From Bacteroidia bacterium (GTDB taxonomy: Bacteria > Bacteroidota > Bacteroidia > Bacteroidales > UBA932): a DNA stretch of 64,000 nt. Position numbers and translations under genes: made by a program. Each line of letters opens with the position of its first letter. Within the stretch, counting starts at the first letter, position 1. Of this stretch, positions 15,023 to 23,723 are shown one piece after another. The stretch is taken from the NCBI GenBank assembly GCA_021153285.1, contig JAGKTT010000020.1, positions 1-64,000 of the forward strand, given 5' to 3'. Under the pieces are notes generated by a model that ran no database searches, had not been told where the DNA came from, and saw only the letters and a list, made by a program, of their open reading frames with translations.

Positions 15023-17224
15023 ATGAGCAAGAAATTTAACAGAACGCTTGTGACCTGTGCGCTTCCATACGCCAACGGTCCTGTCCACATCGGCCACCTT
15101 GCCGGTGTGTATGTCCCTGCGGATATCTATGTGAGATATCTCAGAATGAGGGGAGAGGATGTCCTCTATGTCTGCGGCTCGGATGAGCACGGAGTGCCTA
15201 TCACCATCAAGGCTCAGAAGGAGGGATGTACTCCTCAGGACATCGTGGACAGGTACCACAAGATCATCAAGAATTCGTTCACCGGACTCGGAATCAATTT
15301 CGATATCTATTCAAGAACTTCATCCAAGACTCATCACAAGAATGCTGCTGATTATTTCCGCAAGCTTTACGATGAGGGCAAGTTCATAGAGAAGGTGAGC
15401 GAGCAGTACTATGACGAGGAGACCAAGACCTTCCTTGCAGACCGTTACATTACAGGTACCTGTCCTCGTTGCGGAGCTGAGGGTGCTTACGGTGACCAGT
15501 GCGAGAAATGCGGCGCTACACTTAGCCCGGATGAACTCATCAACCCTAAGTCTGCTCTCAGTGGCGGCGAGCTTGTGAAGAAAGAGACAAAGCATTGGTA
15601 TCTGCCTCTGGATCAGTATGAAAAGTGGCTTTCGGAGTGGATCCTCGAGGGACACAAGGAGTGGAGAAGCAATGTTTATGGACAGTGCAAGAGCTGGATC
15701 GACGGAGGTCTCCAGCCACGTGCGGTGAGCCGTGACCTTAACTGGGGTGTTCCGGTTCCTGTAGAAGGTTCTGATGGAAAGGTTCTCTATGTGTGGTTCG
15801 ATGCTCCTATCGGATATATTTCCAATACTCAGGAACTTCTTCCGCAGAGTTGGGAGAAGTGGTGGAAGAGCGAGGATACGAAGCTCGTGCATTTCATCGG
15901 AAAGGACAATATCGTTTTCCATTGCATCGTCTTCCCTTCAATGCTGAAGGCTGACGGAAGCTATATTCTTCCTGACAATGTCCCTGCAAACGAATTCCTT
16001 AATCTCGAAGGTGACAAGATTTCTACTTCACGCGGATGGGCTGTATGGCTTCACGAGTATCTCGAGCAGTTCCCTGGACAGGAGGATGTGCTCCGTTATG
16101 TATTGACCGCCAATGCCCCTGAAACCAAGGACAATGACTTTTCGTGGAAAGATTTCCAGTCACGCAACAACAGCGAGCTTGTGGCTATCCTCGGTAATTT
16201 CGTGAACCGTGCGGTAGTGCTTACACATAAGTATTTCGAAGGTAAGGTTCCTGCGGATCTTAAGCCTGAGGCGATCGATGCCGAGACACTTGCGCAGATC
16301 AAGCCTCTTAAGGAGGAAATGCAGCGCTACCTCGACGGTTACAAGTTCCGTGAGGCTCTCAAGGAGGCTATGAACATCGCTCGTCTGGGAAATAAGTATC
16401 TTACTGATACAGAGCCTTGGAAGGTGGCTAAGACAGATATGGACAGAACGGCTTCCATATTGAATGTTTCACTCCAGATCTGCGCCTCTCTTGCGATTGC
16501 ATTCGAGCCTTTCCTTCCGTTCTCATCCGAGAAGCTTCGCGGTATTCTGAATGTAGGTATTGCTGCCGGAGTTGACCACCGTGCAGGAGAAGAGGGTTCT
16601 GTAAGTGAGAATATCTATGCTGCCGGTGAAGGCGCAGCCCTTCATACCTGCTCTTATTGCTCAGGTGGCGTCTCTTGTCATTCTGAGGAGCATAGCGACG
16701 TGAGAATTCTGTCTTGGGATGACCTCGGAAATCCGTCACTCCTTCCGGCCGGTCATCAGCTGAATCCTGCGACCCTTCTTTTCGCAAAGATCGAGGATGA
16801 GGTGGTGGATGCTCAGATTGCCCGTCTCAATGCGATCCGTGCCGAGCGTGAGGCCGCAGCTAAGGCTGCCGAGGCTGCTGTGGTGACTCCGCAGAAGGAA
16901 GAGTGTACATTCGATGATTTCCAGAAGATGGATATCAGGACAGCTACAGTCCTTGAGGCTGAGCGTGTTCCTAAGACTGACAAGCTTTTGAAACTTACAA
17001 TCGATACAGGTATCGACAAGAGGGTTATCGTTTCCGGTATTGCAGAGGAGTATGCTCCAGAGGATATGGTGGGCAAGCAGATCTGTATTCTTGCCAATCT
17101 TGCTCCGCGAAAGATTCGTGGCATCGAGTCAAAGGGTATGATCCTTATGGCTAGGCAGAATGATGGCAAGATGAGGTTCGTTACGCCTGCGGAGACTCTT
17201 TGCAATGGTGCTGAGATAGGATAG
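15023..17224 (+). CDS. metG: Methionyl-tRNA synthetase with repeat-derived insert
   Basis: MetG charges tRNA-Met. The 733-residue protein has the class I motifs PYANGPVHIGHLAG (HIGH site) near residue 15 and DKISTSRGW (KMSKS-type site) near residue 333. It also has a zinc knuckle CPRCGAEGAYGDQCEKCG and a C-terminal EMAP-II/Arc1p-like tRNA-binding domain (about residues 630-733). It is about 50 residues longer than typical Bacteroidales MetG. The extra length falls around residues 520-575, where the protein reads VSCHSEEHSDVRILS. That is the in-frame translation of a dispersed DNA repeat (16676-16710). Confidence 0.95.
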   Translation: MSKKFNRTLVTCALPYANGPVHIGHLAGVYVPADIYVRYLRMRGEDVLYVCGSDEHGVPITIKAQKEGCTPQDIVDRYHKIIKNSFTGLGINFDIYSRTSSKTHHKNAADYFRKLYDEGKFIEKVSEQYYDEETKTFLADRYITGTCPRCGAEGAYGDQCEKCGATLSPDELINPKSALSGGELVKKETKHWYLPLDQYEKWLSEWILEGHKEWRSNVYGQCKSWIDGGLQPRAVSRDLNWGVPVPVEGSDGKVLYVWFDAPIGYISNTQELLPQSWEKWWKSEDTKLVHFIGKDNIVFHCIVFPSMLKADGSYILPDNVPANEFLNLEGDKISTSRGWAVWLHEYLEQFPGQEDVLRYVLTANAPETKDNDFSWKDFQSRNNSELVAILGNFVNRAVVLTHKYFEGKVPADLKPEAIDAETLAQIKPLKEEMQRYLDGYKFREALKEAMNIARLGNKYLTDTEPWKVAKTDMDRTASILNVSLQICASLAIAFEPFLPFSSEKLRGILNVGIAAGVDHRAGEEGSVSENIYAAGEGAALHTCSYCSGGVSCHSEEHSDVRILSWDDLGNPSLLPAGHQLNPATLLFAKIEDEVVDAQIARLNAIRAEREAAAKAAEAAVVTPQKEECTFDDFQKMDIRTATVLEAERVPKTDKLLKLTIDTGIDKRVIVSGIAEEYAPEDMVGKQICILANLAPRKIRGIESKGMILMARQNDGKMRFVTPAETLCNGAEIG
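16676..16710 (+). repeat. Dispersed repeat inside metG
   Basis: The copy starts TGTCATTCTGAGGAGCATAG and ends CGACGTGAGAATTCT. It matches the murB internal copy at 17752-17787, which starts TGTCATTGTGAGGAGCGCAG, and is read in frame as CHSEEHSDVRIL. Confidence 0.8.
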
Positions 17225-17230
17225 TTGGGC

Positions 17231-17336
17231 ATTTTATAATGCAGTATGTTTTTTGCGACCCCCGCCTTCGCTACGCTCAGGCACCCCCTAGCCGGGGGTG
17301 GCACGTCGCAAAAATACATACTTGCATTATAAAAAA
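17231..17336. repeat. Long palindromic element between metG and murB
   Basis: Arms of about 27-30 nt (17232-17258, ending GTATGTTTTTTGCGA, and 17305-17336, starting GTCGCAAAAATACATAC) are near-perfect inverted repeats. Inside them is a second GC-rich hairpin (CCCCCTAGCCGGGGGTG). It looks like a non-coding palindromic repeat or small MITE-like element and may also terminate metG transcription. Confidence 0.7.
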
Positions 17337-17445
17337 CAGAGCGTAATCTATCAGTTTCAGTTGATAGATGGGGAGTTCCTGCGGCTGCACTGTACTCGGA
17401 AGAGAGTGGGGGTGAGTGTAATAAGGTCTTTAGATATGAGGTGAT

Positions 17446-18651
17446 ATGATCAAGACAGAATATTATAAGGATTTGACGAAGATGAACACCTTCGGGATGA
17501 AGGTGAAGGCGCGCTGTTTCATCGAGTATGATTCGGTGGCGGATCTTGTGGATATCGAGTTCGAGGAGCTGGCAAGACCGGTGCTTCATATCGGTGGGGG
17601 CAGCAATCTGCTTTTTACTGATGATTTCAAGGGTACGGTTCTGCATTCGAAGATCGATTTCATAGAAATTCTTGATGAATCTCAATGTGTTCCTGTCTCC
17701 TCCTATCATTGTGAGGACCCGCTTCCCTGTCATTGTGAGGAGCTCGCCTCTTGTCATTGTGAGGAGCGCAGCGACGTGACAATCTCCTCCCCTGTCCTGG
17801 TGTCGGTCGGTGCGGGAGTCGTCTTTGATGATTTCTGCGCTTGGGCGGCAAAGGAAGGCCTCTGGGGAGTGGAGAATCTGTCCTATATTCCTGGTGAGGT
17901 GGGCGCTTCCGCTGTGCAGAATATCGGAGCTTATGGAGTGGAGGTGAAGGATGTTATCCGTAAGGTGTATTGTTATGATACTGTTGAGGAGGAGTTTGTC
18001 AATTTCAGTGTTGAGGAGTGTGAGTACGGATATAGGGATTCCATTTTCAAAGATCCTGAGGTCAAGGGACGTTACATTGTGACTCACGTGGTGTTTGCAT
18101 TGAGTCGAGAGCCTAAGCCGGTGCTGGATTATGGGCATCTGAAAGACGCCTTGTCGTCTCACTGTCAATTTGACTGTAACGAAAAATCCTTGACTCCGTC
18201 CCTCATAAGAAATGCGATCATCAAAATCCGAAAGGAGAAACTGCCGGAGCCTTCGGTGAAGGGTAGTGCGGGAAGCTTCTTCAAGAACCCGGTGGTGCCG
18301 ATGGAGCATTATCTGCGTATTGAGGCGGCCGCGAAGGCGGAGTTCGGCCCGGATTATAAGGTGCCGCATTATATCATTGAAACTGAACCCTCATCTTGTC
18401 ATCCTGAACAAAGTGAAGGATCTGTTCCAGGCTCCCTCGTCAAGATTCCGGCTGCCTGGATGATCGAGCAGTGCGGGTGGAAGGGACGTCGAAGTGGCGG
18501 GGCTGCCGTGTGGGAAAAGCAACCGCTTGTTATCGTGAATTATACAGGCGAGGCTTATCCTGAAGAAATAATAGGACTGGAAAAACGTATAGTTGCATCT
18601 ATTCAGGCTAAGTTTGGAGTGGAGCTTCATCCTGAGGTGGAACATATCTAA
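17446..18651 (+). CDS. murB: UDP-N-acetylenolpyruvoylglucosamine reductase with two repeat inserts
   Basis: MurB reduces UDP-GlcNAc-enolpyruvate to UDP-MurNAc in peptidoglycan synthesis, using FAD and NADPH. Visible are the FAD motif LHIGGGSNLLF, NIGAYGVE, the catalytic-serine motif KGSAGSFFKNP and the C-terminal LHPEVEHI with the catalytic Glu. At 401 residues it is about 60 longer than usual. Two segments account for the excess. Residues about 80-117 contain three tandem pieces of one DNA repeat (YHCEDPLPCHCEELASCHCE, then ERSDV). Residues about 312-328 contain another repeat (CHPEQSEGSVPG). The frame stays open through both, so the gene is probably functional. Confidence 0.93.
   Translation: MIKTEYYKDLTKMNTFGMKVKARCFIEYDSVADLVDIEFEELARPVLHIGGGSNLLFTDDFKGTVLHSKIDFIEILDESQCVPVSSYHCEDPLPCHCEELASCHCEERSDVTISSPVLVSVGAGVVFDDFCAWAAKEGLWGVENLSYIPGEVGASAVQNIGAYGVEVKDVIRKVYCYDTVEEEFVNFSVEECEYGYRDSIFKDPEVKGRYIVTHVVFALSREPKPVLDYGHLKDALSSHCQFDCNEKSLTPSLIRNAIIKIRKEKLPEPSVKGSAGSFFKNPVVPMEHYLRIEAAAKAEFGPDYKVPHYIIETEPSSCHPEQSEGSVPGSLVKIPAAWMIEQCGWKGRRSGGAAVWEKQPLVIVNYTGEAYPEEIIGLEKRIVASIQAKFGVELHPEVEHI
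17703..17787 (+). repeat. Three tandem partial repeat copies inside murB
   Basis: TATCATTGTGAGGACC, TGTCATTGTGAGGAGCTC and a longer copy starting TGTCATTGTGAGGAGCGCAG follow each other in frame. The last is full length and matches the metG copy at 16676. Confidence 0.8.
18397..18425 (+). repeat. Second dispersed repeat type inside murB
   Basis: The copy starts TGTCATCCTGAACAAAGTGA and continues AGGATCTGT. It is nearly identical to the intergenic copy at 14966-14995 and is translated as CHPEQSEGS. Confidence 0.75.
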
Positions 18652-18678
18652 TTCACCAAGATGCTTATATGTATATAT

Positions 18679-18716
18679 AAAGGTGTGATCGGGAGTTCCG
18701 TTCACACCTTTATTTC
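18679..18716 (+). terminator. Terminator after murB
   Basis: AAAGGTGTGA (18679-18688) pairs with TCACACCTTT (18702-18711), followed by ATTTCTCCC. It separates murB from the glycan-utilisation locus. Confidence 0.8.
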
Positions 18717-18770
18717 TCCCAATCGCACACAAAAGAGAACACTTTACATAATAGTTGACGGTGTATTCCA

Positions 18771-18778
18771 TAACTTTA
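18771..18778 (+). promoter_or_regulatory. Possible -7 box for susC
   Basis: TAACTTTA resembles TAnnTTTG (last base differs) and lies 33 nt before the susC start. No -33 element stands at the usual spacing, so this is a weak call. Confidence 0.3.
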
Positions 18779-18810
18779 TCGAAAACACACTAAACTAATC
18801 AATGTAATCC

Positions 18811-21771
18811 ATGAAAAAATCAGTGTTCTTGATTGGTATCATCTTTATTCTGACAAGTATGATACCTTATTTCACATTCGCTCAGAGCGGATATGAGGTA
18901 AAAGGATCCGTTTACGATCAGCTTGGACCTGTTGCTGGAGCGACTATTCTTGAAAAAGGTACGACTACCGGAACATCCACTGGAATCGACGGAGATTATA
19001 TCCTTTATGTCTCAGGCCCGACAGCAACTGTAGAAATCAGCTGTATCGGTTATAAGACCCTGGCTTTCGCCGCAAATGCAGTTCCTGCTAAAGTTACTTT
19101 GGAGGAAGATTCTGAAATGCTTGAAGAGACAGTCGTAGTCGGTTACGGTTCTCTCAGTAAGAAAGAGATTTCGTCTTCTGTAGTAAGCGTAAAGGCTGAA
19201 GACTTCAACAAGGCTGCTTCAGGTGACCCTATGCAGCTGCTCGTGGGAAAGGTTGCAGGTCTTAACATCGATATGTCGGCAGACGGTAACAGCACAAGCT
19301 TCCAGCTTCGTGGCGCCACTTCCATCAACGGTGGAAACTCTCCACTCGTGGTGATCGACGGTGTTGCAGGTGCTTCACTCAGCGACGTGTCTACACAGGA
19401 TATCGAGTCAATCTCTATCCTCAAGGACGGTGCATCGGCTGCTATCTACGGTACACGTGGTGCCAACGGTGTCGTTCTCGTGACTACACGCAGAGGTGCA
19501 GGTGAGGCAGGAAAGCTCAGAGTTACTTACGATTCTTATTATGCTATCCAGGCTCTTCATAAGAATCCGGAGACTTTCAGCCTTGATGAGTGGCTGGTTC
19601 TCAATGAGAAACGTGGTAAGGCAGACTACGGCGGACGAATTGAAAACGCTTATTGGAATGCTCTCCGTAACGACAAGCCTACTTACGACCTGAACCAGTA
19701 CATCTCTCTCGCAGGTTCTACATCGAGAAGCAACTACAATCTCTCGTTCAATTATTCAGACAGAAACCAGCTCTACAAGAACAACGACAGGCAGACTTAT
19801 AACCTTCGTTTCCTGATGAGCCAGAAGATGCTGAACAATATCATCGAGACTACAACTATCGCTCAGCTCCGTGCTTACGTGAGCAACGGAAACGGTGGTA
19901 GCCTTACAGGTACCATCTTTATGAACCCTACTCAGCCGGTTTATGATGCTACCACTCCTACAGGTTACTATTGGCCTACAAGTTCTACAGGTGCTACAAA
20001 CCCTGTCGAGAACAACCAGATGCCTACTAACCAGAGCCATAGCACTACCATCAATATCCAGCAGGATGTGAAGGCCACTCTTATCAAGAATGACAACCAT
20101 CTCCTGACTATCAATGCAAATGCAGCATTCGGATACTATTCTACTTATGGCCACAGCTACACTCCATCTACAATGCAGACTTGCCAGATGTGGAACAACT
20201 ATGCCGGTTCTGCAAGCTTGGACAGCAGCAACAGCCTTACAAGCAACTTCGAGGCTATGATCAATTATAACCTCTCGCTTAACAACCACTCTCTCAAGGC
20301 TGTAGCCGGTTATTCATACCGTCAGTATATGGGTGAGAGTATGAATATGACCAACAGAAACTTCCAGTATGACCAGTTCCTGTGGTATAACATAGGTTCA
20401 GGTACATACCTCGACGAGGGTCTTGCAAGTATGGGCTCAAGCAAGTCATTCAACAAGCTTGCCGGTGTATTCGGCCGTGTTACTTACTCTTGGAATGACC
20501 TTCTCACAGTTACAGGATCTGCTCGTTACGAGGGTAGCTCTAAGTTCGGTAAGGACAAGAAGTATGGTTTCTTCCCTTCAGTGTCTGCAGCGTGGACCAT
20601 TTCGAATATGGGCTTTATGGAGAGTTCAAGAAGCTGGCTCGACGAACTCCGTGTACGTGCATCTTATGGTGTGACAGGACGTGAGGCCGGTGGTGATTAT
20701 GCATCACTCTCTACTTATAACTCAAAGGGATCCAATTATTATATGGACGGTCAGTGGGTACCTGGATACGGTATCTCACGTAACCCTAACCCGAACCTCG
20801 GATGGGAGACAGCCGTTGTATATAACTATGGTGTAGATTTCGAACTCTTGGGACGTAAGCTCACAGGTAGCATCGAGTACTTCGACCGTCGTTCAGAGAA
20901 CCTCCTCTATACTTATACAGCTCCACAGCCACCATACGTATTCGATTCTATCCAGCTGAACCTCGGTTCAACTCAGAATACAGGTGTCGAGCTTGCCCTG
21001 AACTACAACACACGCTTCGGTAAGAACTGGGGACTCTCTGTAGGTGGTACTTACTCTTACAGCACAGCCATCCTCAAGAGCATCGGTAATGATGTTTATT
21101 CAGCTAACTTCGTTGACCTTTACGGAACAGGCGGTCTTGGATCAAGTGACTATTTCTTCCGTCTCTATGAAGGTACTCAGATCGGTAGCCTCCGTGGTTT
21201 CAAGTATGCAGGTTACACTGAGGACGGACAGCTCCTCCACGAGACAGCTGACGGTGGTACAGCTACCAAGACAGGTGTGAAGGACAGCGACAAGCAGGTT
21301 ATCGGTAACACCCTCCCAGAGCACGCATTCTCTCTCAACATCACTCTCAAGTACAAGAACTGGGATCTCAGCATCAATGGCCGTGGTCTTGCAGGACACG
21401 ACATCTGGAATTCACAGCTTCAGAACTACGGTTATCCGGGTGTAGCAGCTGAGAACCTCCTTAAGAGTGCATATGAGAAGTATCCTCATCTTACAGCTGA
21501 CAACAACTATCTGAACTCATTCTTCCTCGAGAAGGGTGACTGGTTCAAGATCGAGAAGGTTTCTGTCGGAAGAAACTTCAACTTCAAGGAAAACAAGGCA
21601 GGATTTGAAAATATGTATGTTTACCTTGCAGCGACTAACCTCCTGACTCTTACCAAGTTCTCAGGTGTTGACCCTTCAACTGTATCTTCTATCGGTCTTA
21701 CCCCTGGTATCGCAGGTTCGACATCACTCTATACTACCAAGATCACTCTTGGAATTTCAGCTAAGTTCTAA
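18811..21771 (+). CDS. SusC/RagA-type TonB-dependent outer-membrane transporter
   Basis: This 986-residue protein is expected to import oligosaccharides across the outer membrane, driven by TonB. A signal peptide ends near residue 25 (FAQSG). It is followed by a carboxypeptidase-regulatory-like beta-sandwich (about 27-105, VKGSVYDQLGPVAGATI), the Sus signature EETVVVGYGSLSKKE, a plug domain (LRGATSINGGNSPLVVIDG; GTRGANGVVLVTT) and a beta-barrel ending in the terminal Phe motif ITLGISAKF. The length is normal. It is the first gene of the locus, and its SusD partner starts 28 nt later. The neighbours point to alpha-glucan. Confidence 0.95.
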   Translation: MKKSVFLIGIIFILTSMIPYFTFAQSGYEVKGSVYDQLGPVAGATILEKGTTTGTSTGIDGDYILYVSGPTATVEISCIGYKTLAFAANAVPAKVTLEEDSEMLEETVVVGYGSLSKKEISSSVVSVKAEDFNKAASGDPMQLLVGKVAGLNIDMSADGNSTSFQLRGATSINGGNSPLVVIDGVAGASLSDVSTQDIESISILKDGASAAIYGTRGANGVVLVTTRRGAGEAGKLRVTYDSYYAIQALHKNPETFSLDEWLVLNEKRGKADYGGRIENAYWNALRNDKPTYDLNQYISLAGSTSRSNYNLSFNYSDRNQLYKNNDRQTYNLRFLMSQKMLNNIIETTTIAQLRAYVSNGNGGSLTGTIFMNPTQPVYDATTPTGYYWPTSSTGATNPVENNQMPTNQSHSTTINIQQDVKATLIKNDNHLLTINANAAFGYYSTYGHSYTPSTMQTCQMWNNYAGSASLDSSNSLTSNFEAMINYNLSLNNHSLKAVAGYSYRQYMGESMNMTNRNFQYDQFLWYNIGSGTYLDEGLASMGSSKSFNKLAGVFGRVTYSWNDLLTVTGSARYEGSSKFGKDKKYGFFPSVSAAWTISNMGFMESSRSWLDELRVRASYGVTGREAGGDYASLSTYNSKGSNYYMDGQWVPGYGISRNPNPNLGWETAVVYNYGVDFELLGRKLTGSIEYFDRRSENLLYTYTAPQPPYVFDSIQLNLGSTQNTGVELALNYNTRFGKNWGLSVGGTYSYSTAILKSIGNDVYSANFVDLYGTGGLGSSDYFFRLYEGTQIGSLRGFKYAGYTEDGQLLHETADGGTATKTGVKDSDKQVIGNTLPEHAFSLNITLKYKNWDLSINGRGLAGHDIWNSQLQNYGYPGVAAENLLKSAYEKYPHLTADNNYLNSFFLEKGDWFKIEKVSVGRNFNFKENKAGFENMYVYLAATNLLTLTKFSGVDPSTVSSIGLTPGIAGSTSLYTTKITLGISAKF

Positions 21772-21799
21772 TCTCAACGTGTAAAAGGAAAACATCAAT

Positions 21800-23659
21800 A
21801 TGAATGCTATAAAGAAATTTTTAGTAATGGCCATTTCAGGACTTGCCTTCACAGGCTGTTTTGATATGACAGAGCATCCTTACACATTGCTTGATGCTTC
21901 TAACTATTTTACAGATGAGAACTCAGTCAAGCAGGTAGTTGCTCATATTTACGCACAGGAGCAGAGTGACCTCTCAGAGCTCTATTGGTATGCTCAGGAG
22001 CTTTCTGCGGACCAGATTACCTGGCGTTCGTGGAACGGTGGATCTTGGGGCTGGGACTCAGGTGACAAGTTCGTTCTTTCTACCCACACCTGGAATCCTT
22101 CTTCAAATTATGTGAATAGAATATGGAGTGGTGCTTGGACTGCTATCGGTCTTTGTAACAACTTCATCACTGACCTTGAGAGTATCAGCGCTTCTTCTCT
22201 TGGAATGTCAGAGGTTCAGAAGCAGGCTTACATAGACGAGGTACGTACATTCCGTGTATATTGCTTCTATAATGTTTTCGAGGTATTCGGCTCTGTAATT
22301 CCATTGTCAACAACTACAGATACATCCGTACTTCCTGTAAGTGCGATGGACGGTATGACCTTCGAGGAAGGTAACGCTAAAGTTTGTCAGTGGATGATTG
22401 ACGAGCTCGACCTTGCATTGGAGTCTCTTGCGATCAATGGTTCAGTAAACCGTTGTAATCAGGCTATGAACCGTATGCTCAAGATGCGTATCCTTCTTAA
22501 TTCTGAGATCTTTACAGGAGTTGCACGCTTTGACGAGTGCAAGGCTCTTGCGAAGGATATCATCGACGGAAAGTATGGTAACTATGCTATCGCCGAGAAC
22601 TATAAGGATATCTACTCTGCAAACAACAACACTGACTGTAAGGAGATCGTATTCGCATTCTCAAGTGACGTAGTTTACAACAAGAGATCTACCAATATGC
22701 GTAACGGTCCTTTTATGAGCTATGTCTTCACAGCATACTTCAATACAAAGGAAGAGCACGCAGGATGGAACTGCTGCTGCTTGACACCTTCATTCGACAA
22801 CTCAAGCAACTTCTACAACCAGTGCGTTTCATTCGACGCTAACGGTACTGCAAGCGTAGTGAAGAATATGTATGACAAGGAACTTGCAAAGTGCTTCCTT
22901 GATGGATATGGTGACAAACTTGGTGCTGTTATGGAGCGTTTCGACCCTGCTGACATCCGTCTTGTAACTCCTTATAATGACGCTGCAGGAAATTGGGGCG
23001 GACACTTTATGAAGGGCGTGATGTACTCTGACTTTGGTAATGGTGAGCTTCAGATGGCTGATGCTGACCGTGAAGGACAGCCGCTTGTATACGTTGACCA
23101 GGTGGGTAACTTCCAGGGTAAGGGTGAGCACCCTCTTCAGATGGTGGAGAATCCACGTTGGGGTGAGACCAACTCAGGTATCAGAATGGCGAAGTATCCT
23201 TACTACAATATCGATGCTCCATATAACTTCTGTGATCCTGATGTTGTAGAGTTCCGTCTTGCTGAGGTATACTATACTTATGCAGAGTGTCTACTTCGTG
23301 AGGGCAATTCTACTGAGGCTAAGAACTGGGTTAACGAGGTTCGTAAGAGATATTTCTCTGCAGCTGATTGGAATACTGCAAAGGATCGTGCTCCAAGAGG
23401 CTTTGATGCTGCCTTTGATGAGGACCGTATGCTCAGCGAGTGGGGACTTGAGTTCCTTGATGAGGGTCACCGTCGTCGTACTGACCTCCGTCGTTTCGAC
23501 AAGTTCACTCAGGGTCAGTGGTGGTTCTTCGGACGTACAACTGAGACCGGATATGACCTTCCTGCAAAGCGTGACCGCAAATATGAGTGGTTCCCGGTTC
23601 CTGAAAGAGCTCTGGCAGCGAATCCAGGTCTTACACAGAATCCTGCTTACGGAGAATAA
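21800..23659 (+). CDS. SusD/RagB-type surface glycan-binding lipoprotein
   Basis: This 619-residue lipoprotein caps the SusC transporter and binds the incoming glycan. The signal ends at Cys20 (LAFTGCFDMTEHP). The N-terminal TPR-like region contains RIWSGAWTAIGLCNNFI, and the C-terminal part contains VEFRLAEVYYTYAECLLREG and GLEFLDEGHRRRTDLRRF, both typical of SusD/RagB. Many exposed Trp/Tyr residues near residues 65-90 (WYAQ, WRSWNGGSWGW) could form a sugar-stacking surface. A terminator follows. Confidence 0.94.
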   Translation: MNAIKKFLVMAISGLAFTGCFDMTEHPYTLLDASNYFTDENSVKQVVAHIYAQEQSDLSELYWYAQELSADQITWRSWNGGSWGWDSGDKFVLSTHTWNPSSNYVNRIWSGAWTAIGLCNNFITDLESISASSLGMSEVQKQAYIDEVRTFRVYCFYNVFEVFGSVIPLSTTTDTSVLPVSAMDGMTFEEGNAKVCQWMIDELDLALESLAINGSVNRCNQAMNRMLKMRILLNSEIFTGVARFDECKALAKDIIDGKYGNYAIAENYKDIYSANNNTDCKEIVFAFSSDVVYNKRSTNMRNGPFMSYVFTAYFNTKEEHAGWNCCCLTPSFDNSSNFYNQCVSFDANGTASVVKNMYDKELAKCFLDGYGDKLGAVMERFDPADIRLVTPYNDAAGNWGGHFMKGVMYSDFGNGELQMADADREGQPLVYVDQVGNFQGKGEHPLQMVENPRWGETNSGIRMAKYPYYNIDAPYNFCDPDVVEFRLAEVYYTYAECLLREGNSTEAKNWVNEVRKRYFSAADWNTAKDRAPRGFDAAFDEDRMLSEWGLEFLDEGHRRRTDLRRFDKFTQGQWWFFGRTTETGYDLPAKRDRKYEWFPVPERALAANPGLTQNPAYGE

Positions 23660-23670
23660 TTGATGAAAGT

Positions 23671-23706
23671 AATGGTGGAGGAGGTCTAATCCTCCACCAT
23701 TTTAAA
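23671..23706 (+). terminator. Terminator after susD
   Basis: AATGGTGGAGGA (23671-23682) pairs with TCCTCCACCATT (23690-23701), followed by TTAAATTTA. Strong and well placed, so susCD can be expressed at a different level from the enzymes behind it. Confidence 0.85.
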
Positions 23707-23723
23707 TTTAGGCACTGGTTCTT

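Noticed and set aside
16813..18369. 518-codon minus-strand frame across metG and murB
   Set aside because: It lies antisense to two clearly coding genes and the intergenic palindrome, and its product has no recognisable motif.
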